From Actinoplanes regularis (lineage in GTDB: Bacteria > Actinomycetota > Actinomycetes > Mycobacteriales > Micromonosporaceae), in the NCBI RefSeq assembly GCF_900188005.1, contig NZ_FZNR01000009.1, forward strand, positions 124,001 through 188,000: 64,000 bases of DNA, read 5' to 3'. Below the pieces are notes generated by a model, which worked only from the letters and a program-made list of their open reading frames with translations, did not search any database and was not told where the DNA came from. A program made the position numbers and the translations under genes. Numbering within the stretch: the stretch's first letter is position 1; each line of letters starts with the position of its first letter. Below are positions 26,101 to 33,036 of this stretch, one piece after another.

Positions 26101-27727
26101 TCGGGTCGCCCTTGGACCAGGCGTCGATCGCGGCCGCGTCCAGCGGCACCGAGATCCACTTGCCCTTGCTCCGGTCAGCGCCGCTGTTCGTGCAGGCCGC
26201 GCCCGGGTCGGTGACGGTCAGCGAGCCGATCGCCGCGGAGTAGGCCGGCGAGGCGGCGATCGAGGTCGCGGCGGTCAGGTCGGCGACAGTCCACTTCTCG
26301 GTGGTCTTGCGGACGTAGAAGATCCGGTCGGTGTCGCAGCTGTAGGTCCAGGTCAGGTACAGCTTGAGGGTCGCCGCCGTGACGTGCTTGCCCTGGATGT
26401 CGGTGTCGAACTCGTCCAGGTGGATGAACGAACGGGCCTTGGTGGTGCCGCCGTCGTACGTACCGATCGGCAGGTTGTCGCCGTTGTTGTTGGTGTCCTT
26501 GTCGTTGTCGATGAACACGTCACCGGTGGTGCCGGTGGTCGTGGTCGGGTCGACCCGAACCGGGTAGACGCGCGCCGGGTCGTCCAGCCAGGCCCGGTCC
26601 GCCTCGACCTGCAGCGCGGTTCCGCCGTCCTGCTCGATCAGCTTGAACGTCACCTTGGTGGACTCGGCCGGGGCACCGGAGTGCGGGTCGACCTTGGAGT
26701 CCTGCATGGAGCCGCGGGGCAGCCAGGCGACCGCCTTGCCGGCCGCGTTGAGCAGCTCGATCCCGCCGTCGGCACCGACCCGCGGGGTCAGGCCGTGCAG
26801 GGTCAGCGGGTAGGTCCAGACGTTGGCGGCCCGCGGCGAACGCAGGACCATCGTCTCCTCGATGCCGGCGTCGAACGTCTGCAGCTCGAGGTCGGTGTCC
26901 GCCAGGATCCCCGGGTAGGTGGCCAGGTTGCCCTCCACCTTCGCGGTCACCGGGTTCGCGCCGAGAAGCGAGTAGCCGACGCTCTCACCGGTCGGCAGTT
27001 CCAGGTTCGCCAGCGTGGCGGGCTTGGTCGCGGTGTTGTTCGGCGATACGGCAGCGCTCGGCGAGGCAGTAGCGCCCGACGAAGCGGTGGCGCTCGGCGA
27101 AGCAGTGGCGCTGGGTGAAGCGGTGGGGCTCGACGACGCTGCCGGGCTGAGGGCGGCCGGCGCCGCGACGGGCGCCTTGGCGGCCACCGAGGTGTCGATC
27201 GCGTTGGCGGCGGCGTGCAGCCGGCCGTCCGACTCGCGGGTCAGGTTGGTGTCGATCTGCTGCCAGTCGCCCGACTCGTCGCGGAAGTTGACCGGGCGCG
27301 GGTACGTCTTCGTGGTGACCGTGCCGTCCGTGTTGGTGAACACGTCCGACCGCCGGGTCGCCTTGTCCTCGTCCCGGACGCTGGTCTTCGGGTCGAAACC
27401 CTCCTCGGCCGGACCGGTGCCGCCGGCCTTGCTGGTCGGGTCATGCGGCTGGTACGCATCCAGCGTCCCCGGGACCTGCTTGATCGGCCGCCCGGTCCCG
27501 CCGCGTCCCTTGGTGTCGGCGTACGACGCGTCCCGTGGGCCGCCGTCACCGCGACGTTGCTCCGGCGCCGGCGGCGCCGGGAAAGCCCATGCGGGCCGTT
27601 GTGACCACCAGGACCACAACCATGAAACCGGTAACTCTGGATCTTTGACGGCGCCGACCGGAGCGGCCACCGTCAATCCAAGAAGGACCGCGCATACAAA
27701 CGCGATCCGGGCCAGCGCACGGCGCAT
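16820..27727 (-). CDS. Giant secreted RHS-repeat polymorphic toxin with LamG, Hint and variable C-terminal domains
   Basis: A 3635-residue protein from ATG 27727, chosen because GGGGGAGGGG precedes it and a signal peptide follows (RRALARIAFVCAVLLGLTV then APVGA). In order: Ser/Ala/Pro-rich repeat at 190-235; DNRLRE-like domain about 390-585; an FN3-like segment; RHS N-terminal region near 680; three LamG-like domains (about 960-1165, 1245-1455, 1980-2190) set among many YD repeats; RHS core end near 2960-3045 (ARWYNTDTGQFDTRD and DPTGHWG); a Lys/Ser-rich stretch 3046-3190; hydrophobic glycine-rich helices 3190-3285; an intein-like Hint domain 3376-3523 (starting HSFDPGTKVLMADGS, ending VLVHNN); and a 110-residue C-terminal domain with no recognised fold, rich in Asp/His/Trp. 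The Hint domain probably releases the last part. The protein is predicted to be exported and delivered to competitors, but the toxic activity is unknown. Confidence 0.88.
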   Translation of the reverse strand: MRRALARIAFVCAVLLGLTVAAPVGAVKDPELPVSWLWSWWSQRPAWAFPAPPAPEQRRGDGGPRDASYADTKGRGGTGRPIKQVPGTLDAYQPHDPTSKAGGTGPAEEGFDPKTSVRDEDKATRRSDVFTNTDGTVTTKTYPRPVNFRDESGDWQQIDTNLTRESDGRLHAAANAIDTSVAAKAPVAAPAALSPAASSSPTASPSATASPSATASSGATASPSAAVSPNNTATKPATLANLELPTGESVGYSLLGANPVTAKVEGNLATYPGILADTDLELQTFDAGIEETMVLRSPRAANVWTYPLTLHGLTPRVGADGGIELLNAAGKAVAWLPRGSMQDSKVDPHSGAPAESTKVTFKLIEQDGGTALQVEADRAWLDDPARVYPVRVDPTTTTGTTGDVFIDNDKDTNNNGDNLPIGTYDGGTTKARSFIHLDEFDTDIQGKHVTAATLKLYLTWTYSCDTDRIFYVRKTTEKWTVADLTAATSIAASPAYSAAIGSLTVTDPGAACTNSGADRSKGKWISVPLDAAAIDAWSKGDPNYGLALTTSETDNYSWKRFTAANFSSGAYKPELSVTYSNNVLPQVDVRYPANNSVISTLTPELLVKGHDSDNWPGKGLTYVFTVLSGDGATTIATSPAVSSSWTVPAGKLAWNQTYLYTVRPYDQSAYGAYTPAYAFTTNVPQPAVTSNLAQNGGKGFDSSIGNYTTSATDANVATVGPSLAINRSYNSLDTRTDTAFGTGWSSILDAKTTQVLDAAGTMQSVRITYPTGEEVAFGRNSAGTFIPPSGRFSTFEEIKSGTTVTGYKLTDKDATVYTFGKDTGLTGAKVFRLSAVADANGRTLAIAYGTDGNPSTLTGASGRKLTVLWAKPTGAGFSHVSAVATDRTDANDANSANTWTYSYTGDRLAQVCQPNDYQHCWAYGYEQTAQHGTTVLNLDPETYWPFNEAAGATVAKSRVLSNAGIDAARYVNVNLGQAGPLAAAGPTTAGFNGTNSYVQLPANLIAEGQYQSVSMWFNTSTPGGVLFSYNGDPISKGSTTGNYTPALYIDKNGKLRGEFWMGTAQQAMKSTTTVTDAKWHHVVLAGAGDSQTLYLDGVAEATLAGTIFPVTNGAANINIGVGYIGGTWPDHANSGVSPATPSWFSGSIADVAVYNQTLTTDMVTKLNTSGRATQPVLSTVTRPSGGITAKASYDKNTGRVASVVDENGGTWTLAEPTVAGSSLVYAGAVLGAKPKDYWRLGDDQNAADPLNEAAGGTAVYNAVQVGQAGPFTDATAATFDGATSYLELPSDDVPTTGPNSVEMWFKMPKSSTKGGVLFGYQGDVIGTAAVGPWTPALYVGVDGKLRGGLWSGSTATANQITTTGTVNDGNWHHVALAASTTTQALYLDGVQVGTTLAKAPVATTAVHAYVGSGRWSGNWASHGTAEFGWWPGSISEVAFYDSTLSAAQVADHVIKAKQTAPVSMTMVAGTKTPIAMPVSQITVTTPADADGNRATQLSYFDLVNGNRIVAQTDERGKTTQYGYDVGGYSSMVWDPNGMLTQTFQDARGNTKQSVTCQDQSAKKCSSVYYTYFPDATTTALTPNPKNDLLLTVRGAGSTTEADNRYLTSNEYDVKGNLITVTEPEGRVTRTAFTDSNSVAADGGTPPAGLPTKVTMPGGGSQTVTYFKSGDVAQVTEPSGKVIKFTYDALGRVLTETEVSSTNPSGVTTGHAYDRLDRETVETAPGVLNRVTGVTHTEVTTTVYDLDSNITEVRQEDSTGGDTARVEKHTYNQYGQETSSTTPGLATTSFTYDSLGRMVTQTSPDNTVTKSVYDAAGNLTETWLLGWTGDPNHPQAAKDLLVARNTYDGAGRLSSEVDAQGWTTEHSYTDNGLENKVVRTDGTSSFIVEENEYDDAGNLTTEYTNNHTTKTTHTYDNAGREISSTADPDGLKRTTSVVYDKDDHALSTTQSDASGSVLSKVEALYDKAGRNLAQTQYVSGTVSPVARWKLNDGSGTRAADSAGNSPADVTSGTVTWSSDSGGAAVLSGNETLTGNTATVDTRRAFTVSAWVKLADKAQLYRAVSGGGGKQQSPYDLSYDADSGKWRFMVVSDDAADTSSGTEALSTSVPAAGTWTHLTGVYDPADQSAKLYVGGTLESTSTGAIFGTAGPVYIGSGMWNASLGNNLKGSIRDVQLYQQALSATDVKALAGGTLAATSNKITRVSYTYDEEDNVTSVTDPLGNTSYTSYDQDGHAVKSTAPAAKAEQVLKVGTGEISESVANAVSWTGYNTFGEVTDTKDALGNWSVTYYDADGKPTLQRSPKYTPLDGSDPITTETTTTYTTSGEVKTVTDPYGNITRYEYDQLDRLSKMISADGGETTYTYDSIGDVLTATDPTGAVSETTWDYLGRQDKTKQHVRTSSGLASHVTQYQYDTNGQVSKVISPTGVTQSVKYNALGETIESYDGANNKTTIAYDGLGRPTRTTLADNSYGTTVYDMAGQTLSSSQYSTTGTLLTTQSSQYDAAGNVVASVDPRKHTTTFEYDATGMLTKERQPINDSDAIETTFGYDLEGNRTRFTDGRGNAFWTAYNAWGMPDAQIEPSTAAHPNLADRTFLVVYDKAGRAVKQLQPGGVTVSNTYDLMGQLTRQSGAGAEAATVDRTFGYDKDGRITKFSGVGGDNTISYDDRGLPTAFTGPSGNSSFSYNGDGAMTSRTDAAGTTNYGYDTAGRLQKLTNTGKNVDQTFSYDVLNDVKKIANGTGTSRNFLYDDAHRLKSDELLSASNTSIAKIEYGWNDNDDLTSKKTTGFGGQTISNTYTYDYADRLTSWNNGTATTVYAYDKSGNRLQNGSKLFEYDARNRLLKADGTNYNYTARGSLSFAGTTLTKADAFDQVISQGDRNGGTQTYQYDALGRVIRDGFAYTGSNNDLARDGQATYVRGTANQVIAETASSGGATKLAWTDLHNDVVAQYTATGTALDGSTVYDPLGKVVANAGQMVGNLGYQSEWTDTTTSRVNMMARWYNTDTGQFDTRDTVSNSPIGDSVNANRYQYGDANPLTVTDPTGHWGFGSVFKKATNFVSRSVSSVSSYVSHSVSSAYSYTRAAYHRSVSAVKSTYHRAAKAVKKAAHRVIKKVKRYASAAKRYVKKQVAKIKKKVKKFVKAVAHKAAKITRAVVKKAKAAGKFVTAAAKRVAKNPVAAIKDAAKATKKFVVEHKDAIIEVAAIGVGILAGMACTAATAGAGAVACMVGASALVNLAKDAAQGNIHSFGDALGSLGTGAISGLIGGAGGAIAGKIGTLVAGKVGTGLFGRMATEAVENGVEEVFNQAVTTGRVDTKSAALSMVPGLGSLLGGGKKKGGGKGGSPAGSAPSGGGSASSSGGLPMVTGLIPGIGGGGGCPVKGRKHSFDPGTKVLMADGSTRPIQDVNVGDKVMATDPETGKSSEQSITELHRNTDHQFSDVTVKDQDGKSTTLNTTQNHPFWNDTTKAWAEAKDLKPGDHLKVEGRGDVIVNEVRNYDDTKEMRDLTVANIHTYYVVTGDTPVLVHNNQCGNSDHADDCYCNYDMPVILKPVKAAPPPFKSRGSTGRTVGSPAEMHAMDLAKANPEFGVRLSTKMEDTRWNHDDGWVKMSQEVNHVEIHYVHNPSMGVYDDFKFKDRKDPE
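17160..17600 (-). other. Hint (intein-like) self-cleaving domain within the RHS protein
   Basis: Block A reads FDPGTKVLMADGSTRPIQDV with the usual strand order, then QNHPFWN (the TxNHPFW block common in RHS Hint domains) and the terminal HTYYVVTGDTPVLVHNN. The first residue is Ser-Phe and not Cys-Phe, so the cleavage nucleophile would be Ser if active. Confidence 0.75.
27030..27150 (-). repeat. Ser/Ala/Pro codon repeats in the RHS N-terminal region
   Basis: Imperfect 15-18-bp units encode repeated ATASPS segments, forming a flexible linker after the signal peptide region. Confidence 0.6.
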
Positions 27728-27818
27728 CGGCCGCCCCTCCCCCGAAGCTGATAGAAAGCTGGGAGAGTGTGCATTGCCGATCTTCCAAATACAAGAACTC
27801 CGATTGGCGCGCCCGGTG

Positions 27819-28406
27819 TCAATCGCCCTCGGCGGAGAGGACCTCCTCGACCAGGTCATGCACCCGCGAGGTCACCCGCTCCGGCGTCGCCTCGGTCACC
27901 TTAACCAGATTGGCCTGTGTCTTTCCGTCATCCACAGTGGTTATCGCAATGAACTTGGCGCCCGGAAACTGAGCGGCCCCCTGGAGCATCGCGGCGGACG
28001 GGGCGGATCCGGCAGCGAGAACAACATCACACCCGCCGCTGACCAGAGTGGCGAAAAAAGTGGACGCGTTCTGCGCGGTCTGCGGCCCGTCGACCTCAAG
28101 GAAACTCACCTTGCCGAGGGTCTCCTCGGACGCCTGCCGCATGCCCGCCCAGACCGGAGCGGCGCTCGGGTCGGTGATGCCCTGCGCCGGCGTCAACAGA
28201 CACGCGGACGCCTCGGTGTAGACCCGGGAGCGCGGGTCCGGGCGCTCATCCTCCGGCCACAGCGACCATGCCACCAGCCCGGCCAGCACCAGCACCCCGG
28301 CGCCACCGCCCAGCCACCACGACGGCCGACCCGGGAGCCGCCGACTCGAACCCTGGCCGGCCTTCGCCGCGCCCCGCAACCGCTTGTTAACTCGTCCACC
28401 CAGCAC
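27819..28406 (-). CDS. Short BMP/periplasmic-binding-like membrane protein
   Basis: A 195-residue protein with a basic start (VNKRLRGAAKAGQGSSRR), one transmembrane segment about residues 32-48 and a C-terminal half like one lobe of Med/BMP-family substrate-binding proteins: GCDVVLAAGSAPSAAMLQGAAQFPGAKF is typical of that fold. It is too short for a full two-lobed binding protein (usually 330 or more residues). It sits 47 bp after the conservon GTPase gene and about 90 bp before the RHS start, on the same strand. It probably belongs to the RHS or conservon transcript, possibly as a surface sensor; this is inference. Confidence 0.6.
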   Translation of the reverse strand: MLGGRVNKRLRGAAKAGQGSSRRLPGRPSWWLGGGAGVLVLAGLVAWSLWPEDERPDPRSRVYTEASACLLTPAQGITDPSAAPVWAGMRQASEETLGKVSFLEVDGPQTAQNASTFFATLVSGGCDVVLAAGSAPSAAMLQGAAQFPGAKFIAITTVDDGKTQANLVKVTEATPERVTSRVHDLVEEVLSAEGD

Positions 28407-28453
28407 GGGCAGAGCGTACTCAGACGATCAAGCCCGGCCTCGGGGGTCCGCTC

Positions 28454-29050
28454 CTAGCGGCTGCCCGCGGCGGCATACTGACGGCGGGCGACGTACTCCA
28501 CCAGCTCGATCAGCACGTTGCGGGCCGCAACCTGGTCACGCGCGTCGAAGAGCACCACCGGGACACCCGGGTCAAGGTCGAGGGCGCGAGCCACCGCCTC
28601 CGGGCCGAACCGATGTTCCGTGTCGAACGTGTTGACCGCGACCACGAACGGGGTGCCGCGCTGCTCGAAGTAGTCGATCGACGGGAAGCAGTCGGCCAGC
28701 CGGCGAGTGTCGGTAAGCACCACCGCGCCGAGCGCGCCCTGCGACAGCTCGTCCCAGAGGAACCAGAAACGGTCCTGGCCGGGCGTGCCGAACAGGTAGA
28801 GCTGGAGGTCCTCGGTGATCGTGATGCGACCGAAGTCCATGGTGACCGTGGTGGTGGTCTTACCCTCCACACCCGACACGTCGTCGGCACCCTCGGCCCC
28901 GGTGAGGATCTCCTCGGTCTGCAACGGCCGGATCTCACTGACCGATCCGACCATCGTCGTCTTGCCCACGCCGAAGCCCCCCGCGATCAGGATCTTCAGC
29001 GCGACGGGGATGCGCGAGCCGCTGGTGCGGTCAGAGCGCACGGAGTCCAT
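28454..29050 (-). CDS. cvnD: Conservon Ras-like GTPase (CvnD)
   Basis: A 198-residue small GTPase. From ATG 29050: G1 loop GGFGVGKTT at residues 24-32, G3 as FGTPGQDRFWF, and a G4-like VNTFD. It starts inside the 3' end of the CvnC gene (20-bp overlap). In Streptomyces conservons CvnD binds GTP and is thought to relay signals from the CvnA sensor. The classical G4 lysine (NKxD) is replaced by threonine, a known variant in this family. Confidence 0.88.
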   Translation of the reverse strand: MDSVRSDRTSGSRIPVALKILIAGGFGVGKTTMVGSVSEIRPLQTEEILTGAEGADDVSGVEGKTTTTVTMDFGRITITEDLQLYLFGTPGQDRFWFLWDELSQGALGAVVLTDTRRLADCFPSIDYFEQRGTPFVVAVNTFDTEHRFGPEAVARALDLDPGVPVVLFDARDQVAARNVLIELVEYVARRQYAAAGSR

Positions 29051-29420
29051 TGACAACCGCCTTGAGTACGTCGACGTCGTGCGGCTGACTGGCCGCGGGA
29101 GGTTCGTACAGCGAGATGAGACCCGCTGAGCGTAGATCACCGAGGAAAACTCGGACCACGCCGATCGACAGGTCCAGCTGGGACGCGAGCTCCACAACGG
29201 AGATCGGCTCCCAGGCGGCGGCCACGATGGCGTGGTGCTCGGGCTGCAACTGGACACCGGGTGCCAGGTCCGGCACGGTCGCGACCACGAACGCGACCAG
29301 GTCGAAGTCGCAGCCGACCGGCGCGACACGTCCCTGGGTCATCGCGTACGGGCGGACCACCGGACCGGCGTCCTGGTCCATCCAGTCATGTGTCATGTCC
29401 GGCGGCTCATCAGAGGGCAT
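29031..29420 (-). CDS. cvnC: Conservon DUF742 protein (CvnC)
   Basis: A 129-residue DUF742 protein. The N-terminal half has VRPYAMTQGRV, then a winged-helix-like segment with a PISVVELASQLDLSIGVVRV helix pair and the closing GLISLYEPP. It overlaps cvnB at its start and cvnD at its end. In conservons it is the third component of a membrane-associated complex. Confidence 0.9.
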   Translation of the reverse strand: MPSDEPPDMTHDWMDQDAGPVVRPYAMTQGRVAPVGCDFDLVAFVVATVPDLAPGVQLQPEHHAIVAAAWEPISVVELASQLDLSIGVVRVFLGDLRSAGLISLYEPPAASQPHDVDVLKAVVNGLRAL

Positions 29421-29829
29421 CTTGCGCCGACAGCGTGCGCCCTGGGGCGCTCATCGTCTGCCCGACCCGGGTGACCAGCATCGCCATCTCGTAGGCGATC
29501 AGGCCCAGGTCGGCGTCGGCCGACGCGAGGACGGCCAGACAGGCGCCCTGCCCGGCGGAGGTGACGAAGAGGAACGCCTCCTCCATCTCCACCACCGTCT
29601 GCCGCACCTGCCCGGCGTCGAAATGCCGGCTAGCCCCCTTCGCCAGGCTCTGGAACCCGGCCGCCATCGCCGAGAGATGCTCGGCGTCCTCCCGGTTCAT
29701 GGCCGCCGAGGCGCCCATCATCAGGCCGTCCGCGGAAAGCACCACGGCCTGCTGTGCGGTCGGCACCCGCTCGACGAGGTCGTCGAGGAGCCAGGTGAGG
29801 TTCGCGCTCTGCTTCGTCGTCTGTGCCAC
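29410..29829 (-). CDS. cvnB: Conservon roadblock/LC7 protein (CvnB)
   Basis: A 139-residue roadblock/LC7-domain protein: LTWLLDDLVERVPTAQQAVV start, then LSADGLMMGAS and the central AEHLSAMAAGFQSLA helix. These domains act as regulators of small GTPases, here probably CvnD. Its start touches the CvnA stop, and it overlaps cvnC. Confidence 0.92.
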   Translation of the reverse strand: MAQTTKQSANLTWLLDDLVERVPTAQQAVVLSADGLMMGASAAMNREDAEHLSAMAAGFQSLAKGASRHFDAGQVRQTVVEMEEAFLFVTSAGQGACLAVLASADADLGLIAYEMAMLVTRVGQTMSAPGRTLSAQDAL

Positions 29830-32669
29830 TATGCGTCCTTCTCCGGCCTGTTCACTTCATTACCGCCCGGGGTGTCGGCGCGGTCGCCGTCCGCGTCACC
29901 GTCGCCCCCGGGTGCTGCCCTCTCTCCGGCGCCCGCAGGATCCGCGAGGGCCGGGAACCTGACGGTCTTCGATTCCATGAGCCCGGTGTCGCCCGCCTCG
30001 GCGGCACCGGCGTCCTTGTCGCCGCTGTCCGGCGGCATCGTCTTGGAGGCTTGGATCCGGCCTCGGGTGGTGCCCAACTGCAAGGCGCTCATCAGCGTAC
30101 GGACCTGCTCCGGGGTGCGCTGCGGTGCGGTGGAGCGCGACGCCTCCGCAACGGGGTTGAGCAGCTGCGGGGCCAGGCTGGCCTGCCGGACCCGCTTGGG
30201 CAGGTCGTCCGGGCCGAGCCGCGTGGTCACCTCGTCGTCCGAGTCGGGCGCCGCAGGCTCGCCGACGGGAGCGGGGGCGAACGGCGGCACCGAGGTCGGC
30301 GCGACGAACATCGGTGCGGCCGAGGTCGGCGCGACCGGCGCCGGCGGCTCCGGGGTGGTGAACAGCGGGGCGGCCGAGGTCGGCATCAGCGGCGCCGAGT
30401 TACGCGGCACCGACCGCGGCGCGCCGAGGGCGCCGGTCACGTCGTCCAACCGGCCGGCGGTCGCCTCCGGTGGCAGTTCCGCCGGAGCTGTCGGGGTTCG
30501 GCGCACCCGCTTGCGCTGCACGAGGCCGTCCGGGCTGAGGTCGGGGGCGACCGCGCTGGGCGTCGGCCCGCCGGGTTCGCCCGCCAGGGGCTGGCCGTTC
30601 AGGCCCTCCCCGGCGATCGCCGGCGCGGGCTCGCCGTTGGTGCGCCGGGCCGGCGCTGCCGAGACCTGCTGCAACTCGCTGGTGTTCTTGTCCGGCCACT
30701 GCAGAGCGGCCAGGTCGCCGGCGCCGCCCGGCAGGTTGCTCCAGCCGGCGGTGCTGGCCCGGCCCTTCGCACCGGCCCGCACGACCGGGCCGGGCGCCTC
30801 GGTGACCAGGTCGCCGGGGACGAGCACGACCGCGGTGATGCCGCCGTACGGCGAGGGCAGCAGCGAGACCCGGATGTGGTGCCGGTTCGCCAGCTGGGCC
30901 ACCACGAACAGGCCGAGCCGGGCGCTGTCGGTCGGGTCGAACTCGGGCGGTTCGGCCAGCCGCCGGTTCGCGACCTCGATGCCTTCCGGGGTCATCCCCA
31001 GGCCCCGGTCCTCGACCTCGATCACGTAGCCGTTCGGCAGCTGCTGGCCGGAGATCTGCACCCGGGTGTGCGGCGGGGAGAACGAGGCGGCGTTCTCGAT
31101 CAGCTCGGCGAGCAGGTGGATGACGTCACCGACCGAACGGCCGACCAGCGCGGCGGACGCCACCGCGCTGATGTCGACCCGCTTGTAGTCCTCGACCTCA
31201 CTGATCGCGCCACGGATCACGTCGATCACCGGGACCGGGTTGCGCCAGCCCCGGCCGGGCGCCGCGCCGGCCAGGATGACGAGGTCCTCGGCGTGGCGCC
31301 GCATCCGGGTGGCGAGGTGGTCGACCCGGTACAGGTCCTCGAGCTCCTGCGGCTCAGTCTCCCGGCGCTCCATCCGGTCGAGCAGCGACAGCTGCCGGTG
31401 CAGCAGCGTCTGGCTGCGCCGGGCGATGTTGAGGAACACCTCGTTGATCCCGCGCCGAACGTTGGCCTCGTCGACCGCGGACTGCACGGCGGTGCGCTGC
31501 ACGTCGTTGAAAGCGTGACCGAGCTGGCCGATCTCGTCGCTGCCGTACTCCAGCGGGGGCGTCTCGACGTCCACGTCGACCGCCTCGCCGCGCTGCAACC
31601 GATGGACCACGGTGGGCAGCCGCTCGGTGGCCATCTCCAGGGCCTCCCGGCGCAGCTTGATCAGCCGGCCCACGATCGACCGGCCGACCCGCACCGAGAA
31701 CCAGATCGCCACCACGAACGCGACCAGGCCGACCACGGCGGAGAGGCCCAGCCAGAGGAAGACCTCGATGGCGAACGGGGTGGCGTCGGAGGCCACCTCG
31801 TGGACCGTGCGCAGCGCGAACGCCCGCAGGTCCGCAGAGACCTGGTCGTAGGTGGCCTGCCAATCGGCGCCGGAGACCGGCGGCACGCCACCGACGTAGA
31901 CGTGGTCGACCAGCCGGTTCTGCATGATGTCCAGCTGGATGAAGGACGAGCCGGTGATCAGCACGGCATAGTCGCCCTGAGCTTTCTCGGGCATGTCCGC
32001 CACGCCGGTCTTCAGCAGGTAGCGCGAGGTGACGATGTTCTCGACCAGGCTGACCCAGTTCTTCTTCTCGATGCCGCCGGCCGCGTTCGCGCCGGCCAGC
32101 AGTGCGTCCACCCGGCTCAGATATTCCTGGCCGCGGTACCCGGTGATCAGGCCGCGCACTTCGCGGTCGACCTTTTCGTGGAAGAAGACCGCGGCGGTCA
32201 CGGAGACGTCGAAGCCGGCGTCCACCGTGTCGTTGTACACGGCCATCATGTCGTGAACGCCGATGCCGCGCGTGTCGACCCGGGCCCGGGTGGTCTGGAC
32301 GGCGTCCAGCTGACGGAGCAGCGTGTCGGCCCGGGCGGTCAGGTCATCGCTCATGTCGAGGCCGCCGATGGCCGCCCGGAACGTGTCGGCCGCCTGGTCG
32401 GTGGCGGCGCGCTGCGCGTTGAGGTCGGTCAGCGGGGTCTTGGCCGCGGAGAGGTAGACGGCGGAGAAGTGCCGCTCACGCTGCATCTGCGCGGCCAGCT
32501 CCAGGCCGGGTTCCCCCAGGCCGTGGACCGCATCGCGCGCATTCAGCAGCGTCATCGCCGGCCCGATGGTTGCCGCGGTCGCGAAGCCCCAGAGCGCGAG
32601 GAGCGCGGCGAGCGGCACCGCGACCATCGCGATGATCTTCGATCTAATCGACCAGTTGCGGCTTTTCAT
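29829..32669 (-). CDS. cvnA: Conservon sensor histidine-kinase-like protein (CvnA) with NIT domain
   Basis: 946 residues from ATG 32669, chosen because GGAG precedes it and residues KSRNWSIRSKIIAM lead into the first membrane helix; an upstream in-frame start would add 15 residues. Domains: transmembrane helix about 12-30; nitrate/nitrite-sensing (NIT) extracellular domain about 40-290; second transmembrane helix near 310; HAMP-like linker; an H-box-like region lacking a clear phospho-acceptor; HATPase with N box NAASFSPPHTRVQI, and VEDRGLGMT and LGLFVVAQLA; then a 300-residue Pro/Ala-rich tail. First gene of cvnABCD. Confidence 0.9.
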   Translation of the reverse strand: MKSRNWSIRSKIIAMVAVPLAALLALWGFATAATIGPAMTLLNARDAVHGLGEPGLELAAQMQRERHFSAVYLSAAKTPLTDLNAQRAATDQAADTFRAAIGGLDMSDDLTARADTLLRQLDAVQTTRARVDTRGIGVHDMMAVYNDTVDAGFDVSVTAAVFFHEKVDREVRGLITGYRGQEYLSRVDALLAGANAAGGIEKKNWVSLVENIVTSRYLLKTGVADMPEKAQGDYAVLITGSSFIQLDIMQNRLVDHVYVGGVPPVSGADWQATYDQVSADLRAFALRTVHEVASDATPFAIEVFLWLGLSAVVGLVAFVVAIWFSVRVGRSIVGRLIKLRREALEMATERLPTVVHRLQRGEAVDVDVETPPLEYGSDEIGQLGHAFNDVQRTAVQSAVDEANVRRGINEVFLNIARRSQTLLHRQLSLLDRMERRETEPQELEDLYRVDHLATRMRRHAEDLVILAGAAPGRGWRNPVPVIDVIRGAISEVEDYKRVDISAVASAALVGRSVGDVIHLLAELIENAASFSPPHTRVQISGQQLPNGYVIEVEDRGLGMTPEGIEVANRRLAEPPEFDPTDSARLGLFVVAQLANRHHIRVSLLPSPYGGITAVVLVPGDLVTEAPGPVVRAGAKGRASTAGWSNLPGGAGDLAALQWPDKNTSELQQVSAAPARRTNGEPAPAIAGEGLNGQPLAGEPGGPTPSAVAPDLSPDGLVQRKRVRRTPTAPAELPPEATAGRLDDVTGALGAPRSVPRNSAPLMPTSAAPLFTTPEPPAPVAPTSAAPMFVAPTSVPPFAPAPVGEPAAPDSDDEVTTRLGPDDLPKRVRQASLAPQLLNPVAEASRSTAPQRTPEQVRTLMSALQLGTTRGRIQASKTMPPDSGDKDAGAAEAGDTGLMESKTVRFPALADPAGAGERAAPGGDGDADGDRADTPGGNEVNRPEKDA

Positions 32670-33036
32670 CAAGCTCCGCCCGAGGAGGTCCGGCAGGGAA
32701 CGGCGGCACGCCACCGACCCGGGAAGCCGACCGATCAGAAGTGGACGGCGGCGACGCGGACTGGATGCGCTTCGGAAGAATACGTAAAGACGTCCGTCAC
32801 AGCTAGTTCTACGACCATCGAAAACTTACCTTCCATTCCGTTTGTCCATCGGGGATAGGTGTTGATCTCCGTTTCCGGGCCGTCGGGGTTACGACAGTGC
32901 GCCCGAATTCAGGTCGACGCGCCGTAATCGGACGGCGACACGCCGGGGCGGCGCCTGGTTTCCAGCCGGTTCGGTCGAAGACGATTGGCGAGCGGGTCCG
33001 AGTGGGCATATCCGCTACGGAAGAAGGAGGAACCCG
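32670..33036. other. Divergent intergenic region upstream of the conservon
   Basis: 367 bp between cvnA and the membrane-anchored protein gene. It is less GC-rich around 32770-32850. No gene was found; it must hold the promoters of both units, but no confident -10/-35 pair can be named. Confidence 0.5.
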
